This document shows, one piece after another, positions 1-6,180 of a DNA stretch of 6,726 bases. Within the stretch, counting starts at the first letter, position 1. Every line of letters starts with the position of its first letter. A program made the position numbers and the translations under genes. The notes beneath the pieces are model-generated. The model was not told the origin of the DNA, did no database searches, and was given only the letters and a program-made list of their open reading frames with translations. Source of the DNA: Cyanobacteriota bacterium (GTDB taxonomy: Bacteria > Cyanobacteriota > Cyanobacteriia > Phormidesmidales > Phormidesmidaceae); assembly GCA_027619675.1 (NCBI GenBank), contig JAQCHG010000092.1, positions 1-6,726 of the forward strand. Reading direction: 5' to 3'.

Positions 1-262
1 TGGTGCCGGTGATGTCACTGGGCAGCAGGTCTGGGGTGCATTGGATGCGTTGAAAGCTGCCGTCAATGCAGCGGGCTAGGGATTTGGCCAGCAGGGTTTT
101 GCCCACCCCCGGCACATCCTCCAGCAGGGCATGGCCACCGGAAAAGAGGGCCGTCAGCACTAGGCGAATGGCGGCTTCTTTGCCCACGATCGCCTTGTTC
201 AGGTTTTGGATCAGTTGCTCAACGCGATCGCCCATGAGATTCCCCAGTTCTGGGGTTATCAT
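1..262 (-). CDS. MoxR-family AAA+ ATPase, N-terminal part (cut by left window edge)
   Basis: This is the first 87 codons of a MoxR-type AAA+ ATPase; the rest lies beyond the left edge. Visible are an N-terminal helical stretch (about residues 10-35, [16 protein letters not shown]), then the Walker A loop [11 protein letters not shown] with K55 and T56 as nucleotide-binding residues, then the family signature [14 protein letters not shown] (about 74-87). Walker B, the sensors and the lid are not in the window. MoxR proteins are chaperone-like ATPases that often act with VWA/DUF58 partners to mature or insert metal cofactors; the partner here is unknown. I chose ATG 262 because its ATGA overlaps the ribF stop and the purine-rich AGGTGAGGG (264-272) lies just upstream. 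ATG 235, nine codons in and preceded by GGGGA, is a fair alternative. The family call is firm; the specific role is not known. Confidence 0.93.
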   Translation of the reverse strand, partial: MITPELGNLMGDRVEQLIQNLNKAIVGKEAAIRLVLTALFSGGHALLEDVPGVGKTLLAKSLARCIDGSFQRIQCTPDLLPSDITGT

Positions 263-272
263 GCCCTCACCT
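259..272 (-). promoter_or_regulatory. ATGA stop/start overlap with internal ribosome binding site (ribF-moxR coupling)
   Basis: The ribF stop TGA (259-261) and the moxR ATG (260-262) share bases in ATGA. A purine-rich AGGTGAGGG (264-272) inside the last ribF codons sits just ahead of the ATG and could serve as a Shine-Dalgarno site. This is a standard arrangement for translational coupling or reinitiation. The overlap and purine tract are seen directly; the coupling is inferred. Confidence 0.65.
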
Positions 273-1338
273 GAGCGCGATCGGCCACTCCTAGAGCGGT
301 GGCGGCGGTCCGGCAATCCGCCTGAATCTGGTCCTTGAGGTGATCTAGGGACGGAAACCGCTGCTCAGGCCGCAGAAATATCTCCAGGGCGACGGTGAGG
401 GTCTGGCCATAGAGATCCCCCTGCCAGTGCAAAAGGTGCACCTCTAGGGTCTGGGTCTGCCCCGCCACCGTGGGGCGGTGGCCCAGGTTCATCACCCCAG
501 CCCAAGGGGTCTGGGGGGGCTGCCCCGGTAAACCGTAGACCCAGACCCCATAGACCCCGGTGCGGGGTAAATATTTATCCGCCGCTAGCTTCAGGTTGGC
601 GGTGGGAAAGCCCAACTGACGACCCAATTGCTGCCCTTGCACCACCCGGCCTGTCAGGGTGTAAGGGCGGCCCAGCAGGTGGCGAGTGGTGAGCAGGTCC
701 CCCTGTTGCAGTGCGGTGCGGATGCGAGAACTGCTGATGCGATCGCCCCCCGCCTGGGCCAAAGCCACCACCGTGACCTGGGTGCCCTGGGCTTGGGCCA
801 GGGTTTGCAGCAGCGGGGCGGTACCTGAGCGTCCTTGGCCAAAGTGAAAATCGGCCCCCACGCTAATGTGCTGGGCTTGGAGCCGCTGGATCAGCACATG
901 ATCCACAAAGGCTTGGGGGGTGAGGGCGGCCAGTTCACGGTTGAAGGGCAGCAACACCAATTGCTGAACCCCATGGGAGCGCAGCACGGCGGCTTTTTCC
1001 TCCAACGGGGTAAGCCAAGGGCGGGGTTGTCCAGAGAAAAATTCTTTGGGGTGGGGGTAAAAGGTGACGACCGTGGGAATGGGACCCGGCTGCATCGGGG
1101 GGACCGCCGATAGGGGATCGCTAAACTCGCAGGCGTCGAGGAGCAAGGGACAGCGATCGCTGTATCCCCACACGCTGGGGGGGGCGGTTAGGGGGACCGC
1201 TGTTGGGGGGCAATCCGCAGCAGGGCCAGGGAGAATGGGCGCAATCACCTGTTGATGGCCGCGATGCACCCCATCAAAGTTGCCCAACGCCACCACCGTT
1301 GGCACCTGAACCGTTGAAAGAGAAGATGTGACCCACAC
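259..1338 (-). CDS. ribF: Bifunctional riboflavin kinase / FAD synthetase RibF
   Basis: This cytosolic enzyme phosphorylates riboflavin to FMN and adenylylates FMN to FAD. The N-terminal FAD-synthetase (nucleotidyltransferase) half shows [10 protein letters not shown] (residues 19-28), [10 protein letters not shown] (92-101), [12 protein letters not shown] (161-172) and ISSSRIR (201-207). The C-terminal riboflavin-kinase half shows [20 protein letters not shown] (223-242), GFPTANL (243-249), GVYGVWV (261-267), [11 protein letters not shown] (281-291) and the final [14 protein letters not shown] (325-338). At 359 residues it is longer than the usual 300-330. The excess is a proline-rich segment of about 54 residues (about 34-87) between [10 protein letters not shown] and TFYPHP. 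The start is GTG 1338: an in-frame TAA lies two codons upstream, so no earlier start is possible, and MWVTSS matches my memory of cyanobacterial RibF. No Shine-Dalgarno site is evident. The stop overlaps the moxR start. Confidence 0.96.
   Translation of the reverse strand: MWVTSSLSTVQVPTVVALGNFDGVHRGHQQVIAPILPGPAADCPPTAVPLTAPPSVWGYSDRCPLLLDACEFSDPLSAVPPMQPGPIPTVVTFYPHPKEFFSGQPRPWLTPLEEKAAVLRSHGVQQLVLLPFNRELAALTPQAFVDHVLIQRLQAQHISVGADFHFGQGRSGTAPLLQTLAQAQGTQVTVVALAQAGGDRISSSRIRTALQQGDLLTTRHLLGRPYTLTGRVVQGQQLGRQLGFPTANLKLAADKYLPRTGVYGVWVYGLPGQPPQTPWAGVMNLGHRPTVAGQTQTLEVHLLHWQGDLYGQTLTVALEIFLRPEQRFPSLDHLKDQIQADCRTAATALGVADRAQVRA
1078..1239 (-). other. Proline-rich insertion within RibF
   Basis: RibF residues about 34-87 separate two motifs that most family members keep only about 20 residues apart. 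The segment is rich in proline and small residues, with a short hydrophobic patch [10 protein letters not shown] (63-72). The 10-mer GCGGTCCCCC (minus strand) occurs twice near its ends, at 1098-1107 and 1191-1200, 31 codons apart and in the same frame, encoding AVP each time. A HIP1 site (1153-1160) lies inside. Boundaries are approximate. It is most likely a surface loop; no domain is recognised. Confidence 0.6.
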
Positions 1339-1467
1339 GGTTTACACTCTGACACACAAACGCCACTGCTTTCTAGGGCGCGGCATCCATTAGGGGGGAA
1401 CGCCCTGGTGGGCAGATCTGACCGCGCCCGCGTCTGCCATCTGGGGGTGGCCTTGTCGGCGCTACAT

Positions 1468-1499
1468 CATCGACGAGGGACCAATGCGGCTCGACGATG
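1468..1499. repeat. Imperfect inverted repeat, 10 bp arms
   Basis: CATCGACGAG (1468-1477) pairs with CTCGACGATG (1490-1499) across a 12 base loop, with one central A-A mismatch. No T-run follows on either strand, so it is not an intrinsic terminator. It could be an RNA hairpin in the MBL 3' UTR or ribF leader, or a protein-binding site. Confidence 0.45.
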
Positions 1500-1529
1500 G
1501 GGAGGCATGGAATCCTGATCGCGATCGCG

Positions 1530-1553
1530 CCATGGGCCACATGCCGCCCATGG
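1530..1553. repeat. Perfect inverted repeat, 8 bp arms, 8 base loop
   Basis: CCATGGGC (1530-1537) and GCCCATGG (1546-1553) are perfect reverse complements separated by CACATGCC. Each arm also contains the self-palindrome CCATGG. It lies directly next to the HIP1 octamer at 1521-1528. It can form a stable hairpin on either strand but lacks a T-tract. Its role is unknown. Confidence 0.5.
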
Positions 1554-1666
1554 GAAATTAGACGGGTAATCCGCAGTTTTGCATGGGTGGGGCTTTGGTT
1601 TGGCAAGAACCCGATCCCCATCAGTGCCTGGATAGTCGGTGCCAGCAGACGGCTAATTGGGAGGGC

Positions 1667-2545
1667 CTAGACCTGCACCATCGGTTCACTAGCGGCTCCC
1701 ATCAAATCAATCACCATGCCCTCTTGGGCAATGCTGCTGTTGGGGAAGGCTTCTAGGGTATTTTTCGCCACCTCATCCATGAACTCATCGTTGTGGAGGG
1801 GGTCATGGTGGAAGATAATCAACTGCTTCACATTGGCAGCTTTGGCGACCTTCACCGCTTCCTGCCAGGTGGAATGACCCCAGCCTACTTTGCTGGTTTT
1901 GTCGTGGTGATACTCTTCGTCGGTGTAGGTGGCGTCGTAGATCATGACATCAGCATCCCGCGCCAGCCACAGGACATTTTCATCCAGCCGATCGGGGTAG
2001 TGCTCGGTGTCGGTGACATAGGCGGCAGCCCGCCCTTGCCAGTTGATCCGGTAGCCCACCGCTTCGCCGGGGTGGTTGAGCAGGGCATTTTCGACTTTGA
2101 TGTCGTCGATTTCCACCGCTTCCCCCACCTCAATGTCTCGGAACTTGAGGTCTGCTCCCATGATTTGCAGGGGTACCGGGAAGTTGGGGTGCAGCATTTG
2201 GTCGTTTAACCGCTGCTCAATGGTGGAGCCATTGGGGGCGATCGCCCCGTAAATATCGAAACGGTTCCCAGGCACAAAGGCAGGCACAAAGAAGGGGAAG
2301 CCCTGGATGTGATCCCAGTGGGAATGGGTGAAAAACATGTTGGCCCGGAGCGGCATTTCGGAGAGCAGCTTAGTGCCTAGCACCCGCAGCCCGGTGCCCC
2401 CGTCGAAGATCAGCAGATGGCCCCCTACCCGCATCTCCACACAGGAGGTGTTACCGCCGTAGCGCACGGTATTTGGCCCTGGACATGCAATGCTGCCCCT
2501 CACGCCCCAGAAGCGAATCAGAAACTGGTTCTGTGTGTCAGACAT
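1667..2545 (-). CDS. MBL-fold metallohydrolase (PhnP/RNase Z-like superfamily)
   Basis: This is a 292-residue metallo-beta-lactamase-fold hydrolase, probably cytosolic since no signal peptide or membrane segment is seen. It carries GVRGS (14-18), GGNTSC (30-35), FDGGTGLR (47-54), the metal-binding HSHWDH (H74, H76, D78, H79), NHPG (H158), TDTEH (D179 as likely bridging ligand), GHST (H224) and FHHDP (H246/H247). By analogy with PhnP these supply a complete two-metal site plus a catalytic histidine. Related enzymes cleave phosphodiesters such as cyclic phosphates, RNA ends or cyclic nucleotides; the substrate here cannot be read from sequence. The length suits a single-domain member. The start is ATG 2545, giving the expected MSDTQNQFLIRFWGVRGS beginning; no Shine-Dalgarno site is seen. 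It has its own upstream gap (243 bases) and downstream gap (328 bases), so it may be transcribed alone. Confidence 0.9.
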   Translation of the reverse strand: MSDTQNQFLIRFWGVRGSIACPGPNTVRYGGNTSCVEMRVGGHLLIFDGGTGLRVLGTKLLSEMPLRANMFFTHSHWDHIQGFPFFVPAFVPGNRFDIYGAIAPNGSTIEQRLNDQMLHPNFPVPLQIMGADLKFRDIEVGEAVEIDDIKVENALLNHPGEAVGYRINWQGRAAAYVTDTEHYPDRLDENVLWLARDADVMIYDATYTDEEYHHDKTSKVGWGHSTWQEAVKVAKAANVKQLIIFHHDPLHNDEFMDEVAKNTLEAFPNSSIAQEGMVIDLMGAASEPMVQV

Positions 2546-2651
2546 GGGTAGTCGCGTCGAAGATTGACAAATCGCTGTGGAAGAGACCCCACTGTCTTCG
2601 GGTATTCCCTTTCATCTTATGGAAAATTTGTCGGGATCGCCCGTCCAAGGC

Positions 2652-2730
2652 TTTGACCAAGCATATATCTGGATAGAAAGGCTGCGGCAAATCTTTACAA
2701 AATCTCTTTATCGATAAGGATTTGGTCAAA
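2652..2730. repeat. Inverted repeat TTTGACCAA ... TTGGTCAAA flanking the MBL promoter candidate
   Basis: The 9 bp arms at 2652-2660 and 2722-2730 are perfect reverse complements with 61 bases between them. The palindrome TTATCGATAA (2708-2717) and the candidate promoter lie inside. The layout could suit a regulator binding two half-sites on looped DNA. My rough chance expectation for one such pair in this gap is about 0.1, so this is suggestive only. Confidence 0.35.
2662..2690 (-). promoter_or_regulatory. Candidate sigma-70-type promoter for the MBL-fold gene
   Basis: On the minus strand TTGCCG (2685-2690) is followed after exactly 17 bases by TATATG (2662-2667). Each matches consensus at four of six positions. 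It would give a leader of about 110 bases before ATG 2545. The match is moderate and there is no independent support. Confidence 0.3.
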
Positions 2731-2772
2731 ACGGTGGCTGCATCTAGCGTTAGGAGTCTCCTTAGGTTTTCC

Positions 2773-2788
2773 CCCCTGAGGGCAGGGG
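2773..2788 (-). terminator. Hairpin directly after the surE stop codon
   Basis: CCCCTG (2773-2778) and CAGGGG (2783-2788) form a 6 bp, GC-rich stem with a 4 base loop, starting at the base next to the surE stop (2789-2791). In the minus-strand transcript it is followed by GGAAAACC rather than a U-tract. It is therefore not a classical intrinsic terminator, but it could stabilise the 3' end or weakly terminate. Confidence 0.3.
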
Positions 2789-3646
2789 TCAGGATAAATC
2801 GAGAATGGACTGCCCTTGGGCTTGGCGCTGTTGTAGATGATGCAGTCCCAGCAGGGAGGTGAGGTTGTAGTGGAGGGGGGTGATGGTGACGTAAGGGTGG
2901 CGAATCGCCTGCACATCGCTGGGCACCGCCCCGAGGTCAGCAAAGCCAGGGAGTTGTTGCAGCCTATGGGCTAGGGCTTCGTAGCCTTCTGGAATGTCCT
3001 CCACCTCTTCTAACACTTCTCCTGCTAGCCAATAGTAGGTTTTGCCGCGCGGATCGGTGCGTTTTTCAAACAGATCGACATAGCGGCGAATCCCCTGGCG
3101 GGCCAGCACCATGCCTTGAATCTCCGACGCTGGCACCGCTGGCACATTCACGTTCAGCAGCATGGGGTGGTCTAAAGGGGCCACCATCAGGCTTTTCAAC
3201 AGCGATATGGCCACGGTAGTCGCTGGTTGAAAGTCGCGCCATTTAAAGCTGGTCAAGCTAAAGGCGATGGAGGGAATGCCCTCGATTACCCCCTCCATGG
3301 CGGCGGATACGGTGCCGGAGTAGAGCACATCGGTGCCCAGGTTGGCCCCTTGGTTAATGCCGGAGAGCACCATGTCTGGTGGGGTGTCGAGCAGTGCCCC
3401 GAGGGCCAACTTAACGCAGTCGGAGGGGGTGCCGGAGCAGGCCCAGGCTTCAATGTCGCTATGGAATAGGCCCGTAATCGGTTCGACCCGAATCGGTTTG
3501 TGGAGGGTGAGGCCGTGGCCCGTGGCCGATCGCTCGCGATCGGGGCAGACCACCGTCACCTGGTGGCCGACTTGGGCCAGGGTGTCGGCCAAGGCGCGAA
3601 TGCCGGGGGCAAAGACGCCGTCATCGTTACTAATGAGTAGTTTCAT
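2789..3646 (-). CDS. surE: 5'/3'-nucleotidase SurE
   Basis: SurE is a cytosolic, divalent-metal-dependent phosphatase that removes phosphate from nucleoside monophosphates and, in some species, from short polyphosphate. The 285-residue product begins [10 protein letters not shown] with metal ligands D8 and D9, followed by [12 protein letters not shown] (34-45, S40), [10 protein letters not shown] (70-79), [19 protein letters not shown] (94-112, N98) and the AAMEG helix start (115-119). The four metal-site residues correspond to those known in Thermotoga SurE (D8, D9, S39, N95). The family region [10 protein letters not shown] appears as [12 protein letters not shown] (196-207). The frame is open to a GTG at 3721, but the extra 25 residues precede the canonical [10 protein letters not shown] start, so ATG 3646 is preferred. 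No Shine-Dalgarno site is visible. It is divergent from pheS. Confidence 0.96.
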   Translation of the reverse strand: MKLLISNDDGVFAPGIRALADTLAQVGHQVTVVCPDRERSATGHGLTLHKPIRVEPITGLFHSDIEAWACSGTPSDCVKLALGALLDTPPDMVLSGINQGANLGTDVLYSGTVSAAMEGVIEGIPSIAFSLTSFKWRDFQPATTVAISLLKSLMVAPLDHPMLLNVNVPAVPASEIQGMVLARQGIRRYVDLFEKRTDPRGKTYYWLAGEVLEEVEDIPEGYEALAHRLQQLPGFADLGAVPSDVQAIRHPYVTITPLHYNLTSLLGLHHLQQRQAQGQSILDLS

Positions 3647-3776
3647 ATCTAAAGATAGTGGGGTGGTTGTGGCCCGGAAATGCCGCGATCGCTGCCCGAA
3701 GGCGTCAGTCACCCCATACACTGGGGAGAGTGCCCATTTTTAGACATCTTTACGTTTCTTGCGGAATCCGTTGGCC
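3647..3776. promoter_or_regulatory. Divergent surE-pheS intergenic region
   Basis: These 130 bases must hold the start signals of surE (leftwards) and pheS (rightwards) unless either is read from elsewhere. A HIP1 site sits at 3685-3692. I could not find a convincing -35/-10 pair for either gene. For pheS the AT-rich stretch at 3736-3758 is the most promoter-like, without a clear match. Confidence 0.4.
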
Positions 3777-4781
3777 ATGACCCCCTCCCCGCTGATTAGC
3801 CTGGAACACGATTTAACCACCCTGCAAACGGGCGCGATCGCCGCGATCGCCGCCGCCGACACCCTCGATGCCCTAGAGCAACTGCGGGTGGCCTACCTGG
3901 GTAAAAAAGGGCAGGTGTCTAAGGTACTGGGGGGTATGGGCCAATTGCCAGCGGAGGACCGCCCCCGCATTGGGGCCTTGGCCAATACGGTGAAAACCGC
4001 CCTGCAGGATGCCCTGGACAATCGCAAGACGGCCCTGCAATCCGCCCAAATCAATGCCCAATTGGCAGCGGAAACCCTGGATGTGACCATGCCGGGGGTG
4101 TATCGACCCCAGGGGCGCATCCACCCCATCAACAGCATCATCGATCAAATTACCGACATCTTTGTGGGGCTGGGCTACACCGTGGCCAGTGGGCCAGAGG
4201 TGGAGTCTGACTATTACAACTTCGAGGCCCTGAACTTTTTGCCCGACCACCCGGCGCGGGACATGCAGGACACCCTGTATCTGCCCAACGGGGATTTGAT
4301 GCGGACCCACACCTCCAACATTCAAATCCGCTACATGCAAAACCATGAGCCCCCCCTGCGGGTGTTGGCCACGGGGCGTTGCTACCGTCGCGACACGGTG
4401 GATGCCACCCATGCTGCTGTATTTCACCAAATCGAATTCTTCGCGGTGGACAAGGGCATCACCTTCACCGATCTGCGGGGCACCATCCGCGCCTTCATTG
4501 ATGAGCTGTTTGGGGAGATCCCCATCCGGTTTCGCCCCAGTTTCTTCCCCTTTACTGAGCCCTCGGCGGAGGTGGATGTGGAATGGCAGGGCCGTTGGCT
4601 AGAGGTGCTGGGCTGCGGCATGATCGACCCCAATGTGCTGAAGGCGGTGGGTTACGACCCCGAAGTGTACACCGGGTTTGCCGCTGGTCTGGGGGTAGAG
4701 CGTTTGGCCATGGTGCAGCATGAAATTGACGACATTCGCCGTCTCTACAGCAGTGATCTGCGCTTCTTGAATCAGTTCTAG
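3777..4781 (+). CDS. pheS: Phenylalanine-tRNA ligase alpha subunit
   Basis: This is the catalytic alpha chain of the (alpha-beta)2 class II phenylalanyl-tRNA synthetase, which charges tRNA-Phe in the cytosol. At 334 residues it has the normal length. An N-terminal helical arm that binds tRNA covers about residues 8-100, including [13 protein letters not shown] (36-48). The class II core follows: [10 protein letters not shown] (116-125), [15 protein letters not shown] (139-153), [11 protein letters not shown] (159-169), RTHTS (176-180), motif 2 [13 protein letters not shown] with the EFF loop (200-222), [17 protein letters not shown] (252-268), LGCGMI (278-283) and motif 3 [13 protein letters not shown] (300-312). 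A302 corresponds to the E. coli A294 pocket residue that sets amino-acid size. The frame is open to TTG 3759, but ATG 3777 is the better start. The beta-subunit gene pheT is not adjacent, as is common in cyanobacteria. Confidence 0.97.
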   Translation: MTPSPLISLEHDLTTLQTGAIAAIAAADTLDALEQLRVAYLGKKGQVSKVLGGMGQLPAEDRPRIGALANTVKTALQDALDNRKTALQSAQINAQLAAETLDVTMPGVYRPQGRIHPINSIIDQITDIFVGLGYTVASGPEVESDYYNFEALNFLPDHPARDMQDTLYLPNGDLMRTHTSNIQIRYMQNHEPPLRVLATGRCYRRDTVDATHAAVFHQIEFFAVDKGITFTDLRGTIRAFIDELFGEIPIRFRPSFFPFTEPSAEVDVEWQGRWLEVLGCGMIDPNVLKAVGYDPEVYTGFAAGLGVERLAMVQHEIDDIRRLYSSDLRFLNQF

Positions 4782-5055
4782 TGGGTCGCTTGCCATGCTT
4801 ATGGCCATTCCCTATCGCCTCTAATCAATGTGAATCAAGGTTCAGAAGCGTTCCGGGAATGGCGATATTCCGGTCAAATGATCCACTAGCGCGGCACCCA
4901 ACTGCCCTAGACGCACAATTTCAGAGAGCGGTTGTGCAAAATGCTCCCGAACTCTCAGTGTTCCGTTGGGACAAGGGGCTTCAGCCCCTGGTTCATCAGC
5001 GTGATTGCGTCAGTCCTATCAGCCATTGACAGACTATTCGGCCCAGGAGACGCCC
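4782..5055. other. 274 base gap between pheS and the phosphoesterase gene
   Basis: An 82-codon plus frame (4781-5029) crosses this gap but has no motif or ribosome site and is taken as chance. The gap contains a small stem-loop just after pheS (GCCAT 4792-4796, ATGGC 4801-4805), an inverted repeat GCACAA/TTGTGC (4913-4918, 4932-4937) and a strong GC hairpin (4974-4989). No U-tract follows any of these. No convincing promoter was found. Confidence 0.45.
4974..4989 (+). repeat. GC hairpin AGGGGC-TTCA-GCCCCT upstream of the phosphoesterase gene
   Basis: A perfect 6 bp stem (4974-4979 with 4984-4989) closes a TTCA tetraloop; past one mismatch the outer bases C4972 and G4991 can also pair. There is no T-tract, so it is not an intrinsic terminator. 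The core GGGGCTTCAGCCCC resembles short interspersed palindromes I recall from cyanobacterial genomes. It lies 66 bases ahead of the chosen start and could act in the mRNA leader. Confidence 0.45.
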
Positions 5056-5058
5056 GTG
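5045..5058 (+). promoter_or_regulatory. Ribosome binding site fixing the phosphoesterase start
   Basis: AGGAG (5045-5049) lies six bases ahead of GTG 5056. This is the clearest Shine-Dalgarno site in the window and decides the start over the upstream TTG codons at 5005 and 5026. Confidence 0.75.
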
Positions 5059-6180
5059 CAACCGTTTCGATTTGCCATCATCAGTGATCCCCACGTCACC
5101 CTGCCCCACACCGTCTATGACGTGCCCAATCGCTTTCATTTAGTGGAGGTGAGCATTGCCGCCCTGGAGGAGATTTTGGCGACGTTGGCTACGGCGGACC
5201 TGGACTTTTTGCTGCTGCCGGGGGACTTGACCCAGCATGGGGAGCGGGAAAATCACCAGTGGCTAGCGCAGCGCCTGCGATCGCTACCCTTCCCCGCCTA
5301 TGTGGTGCCGGGAAACCACGACATCATCACCCCAGCGGGGGACGATCGCACCGTTGGCTTAGGGGAATTCCCTACCCTCTATGCAGACTTTGGCTATGGC
5401 GGGGCGACCCAACCCTACTACTGCCGGGAGGTGGGGCCGGGGGTACGGTTGCTGGGGCTCAATTCCATTGCTTTTGATGGGGCGGGGGCACAGTTGCCCT
5501 ACGGCTGGGTGGATGAGGCCCAGTTGGGGTGGCTGAGGGACACCCTGGCGGAGCCGTGGGATGGCCTAACCCTGGCCATGATCCACCACAATTTGCTGGA
5601 TCACTTGCCGGGGCAGCATCGTCACCCCCTGGGGCAGCGCTATAGCATCCGCAATCGGCAGGCATTGCGAGACCAATTGCAGGCGGTGCCGCTGCTGCTG
5701 ACGGGGCACCTGCATGTGCAGGATGTGGCCCAGCAGGGGAGTCTGTGGGAGGTGACGACGGGATCGTTGGTGAGTTATCCCCACCCCTATCGGGTGGTGA
5801 CGGTGACGCCGATGGCGGATCAGGTGCAGGTGCAGATCGAGAGCCATCGGGTGCAGGCGGTGCCAGACTGGCCCGATTTGCAGGGAGCGTCTTTGGACTG
5901 GATGCGCAATCGCGCCATCCCTTTTATGACGCGCCTGTTGAGCCTGCCCCCGTTCAATCTGCCTGCCCCTGAGGCCAGTCGCTATGCCCCGATGTTGAAA
6001 GACTTTTGGGCCACCATTGCGGCGGGGGATGGCCGCTTTGATGAGGCCCACTGGCCGGAATCTATCCAGCGGCATTTCAGGGCCTTTGGAGCGGTGGATG
6101 CCCAGGGCTGCTACCGTCCCATTGATAACACCACGACCCTGATGCTGCCCCAGGTTGCCTCGGCGTCTGTGGTGGGTTAG
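5056..6180 (+). CDS. Calcineurin-type metallophosphoesterase (class III cyclic-nucleotide phosphodiesterase-like)
   Basis: This is a 374-residue two-metal phosphoesterase with all core motifs: ISDPH (D11, H13), LPGDLTQHGE (D57), VPGNHD (N87, H88, D89), AMIHHN (H177/H178) and LTGHLH (H218, H220). The order DxH, GD, GNHD, H, GHxH is that of class III phosphodiesterases such as CpdA/Icc, so a cyclic nucleotide or other phosphodiester is a plausible substrate, though many relatives act on different ones. No signal peptide or membrane segment is seen. The catalytic domain ends near residue 265. A further 105 residues (about 270-374) form an extension absent from the roughly 275-residue CpdA, with the stretch DWMRNRAIPFMTRLLSLPPF (281-300). 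GTG 5056 was chosen because AGGAG precedes it and the family's N-terminal strand begins at once (FRFAIISD). Its tail overlaps the convergent pentapeptide gene by four bases. Confidence 0.9.
   Translation: MQPFRFAIISDPHVTLPHTVYDVPNRFHLVEVSIAALEEILATLATADLDFLLLPGDLTQHGERENHQWLAQRLRSLPFPAYVVPGNHDIITPAGDDRTVGLGEFPTLYADFGYGGATQPYYCREVGPGVRLLGLNSIAFDGAGAQLPYGWVDEAQLGWLRDTLAEPWDGLTLAMIHHNLLDHLPGQHRHPLGQRYSIRNRQALRDQLQAVPLLLTGHLHVQDVAQQGSLWEVTTGSLVSYPHPYRVVTVTPMADQVQVQIESHRVQAVPDWPDLQGASLDWMRNRAIPFMTRLLSLPPFNLPAPEASRYAPMLKDFWATIAAGDGRFDEAHWPESIQRHFRAFGAVDAQGCYRPIDNTTTLMLPQVASASVVG

Larger units (their letters stand above)
1339..1666. other. 328 base gap between the MBL gene and ribF; no convincing gene, two inverted repeats
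   Basis: An 82-codon minus-strand frame (1373-1621) fills much of this gap but has no recognisable motif, no ribosome site and low-complexity composition, so I treat it as chance. The gap holds a HIP1 site (1521-1528) and two clear inverted repeats (1468-1499 and 1530-1553), listed separately. No good sigma-70-type promoter for ribF and no U-tract terminator for the MBL gene could be recognised. It may carry the 3' UTR of the MBL transcript and the 5' leader of ribF. Confidence 0.5.
2546..2788. other. 243 base AT-richer gap between surE and the MBL gene
   Basis: This is the most AT-rich non-coding stretch in the window and probably holds the MBL-gene promoter. It contains a 9 bp inverted repeat around TTTGACCAA (2652-2660 and 2722-2730), the self-palindrome TTATCGATAA (2708-2717), a candidate promoter on the minus strand, and a hairpin just after the surE stop. 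Small open frames on both strands here lack any support. Confidence 0.5.

Noticed and set aside
66..338. 90-codon plus-strand frame over moxR and the ribF end
   Set aside because: It is antisense to the clearly recognised MoxR Walker A region and RibF C-terminus, so it is a shadow frame.
1373..1621. 82-codon minus-strand frame between the MBL gene and ribF
   Set aside because: No motif, no ribosome binding site, low-complexity basic and proline-rich translation, and it overlies two inverted repeats; in GC-rich DNA such frames are common.
2473..2729. Short frames on both strands across the MBL gene start (plus 2473-2676, minus 2538-2729)
   Set aside because: Both overlap the well-supported MBL start and lie in AT-richer promoter-like DNA; neither resembles a known protein.
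3647..3721. 25-residue N-terminal extension of SurE from GTG 3721
   Set aside because: SurE proteins begin at the [10 protein letters not shown] strand; the extension has no family counterpart and would consume most of the divergent promoter region.
4806..4867. Two inverted repeat pairs, CATTCCC/GGGAATG and TATCGCC/GGCGATA, after pheS
   Set aside because: The right arms are in the wrong order to form one continuous stem and are over 40 bases from their partners; probably coincidence.
4781..5029. 82-codon plus frame starting at the pheS stop
   Set aside because: No recognisable domain or ribosome site; it runs through three inverted repeats and ends just past the false phosphoesterase TTG start.
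5026..5031. Perfect -35 hexamer TTGACA just ahead of the phosphoesterase gene
   Set aside because: No -10-like sequence lies 16-18 bases downstream, and that position falls on the ribosome binding site and start codon.
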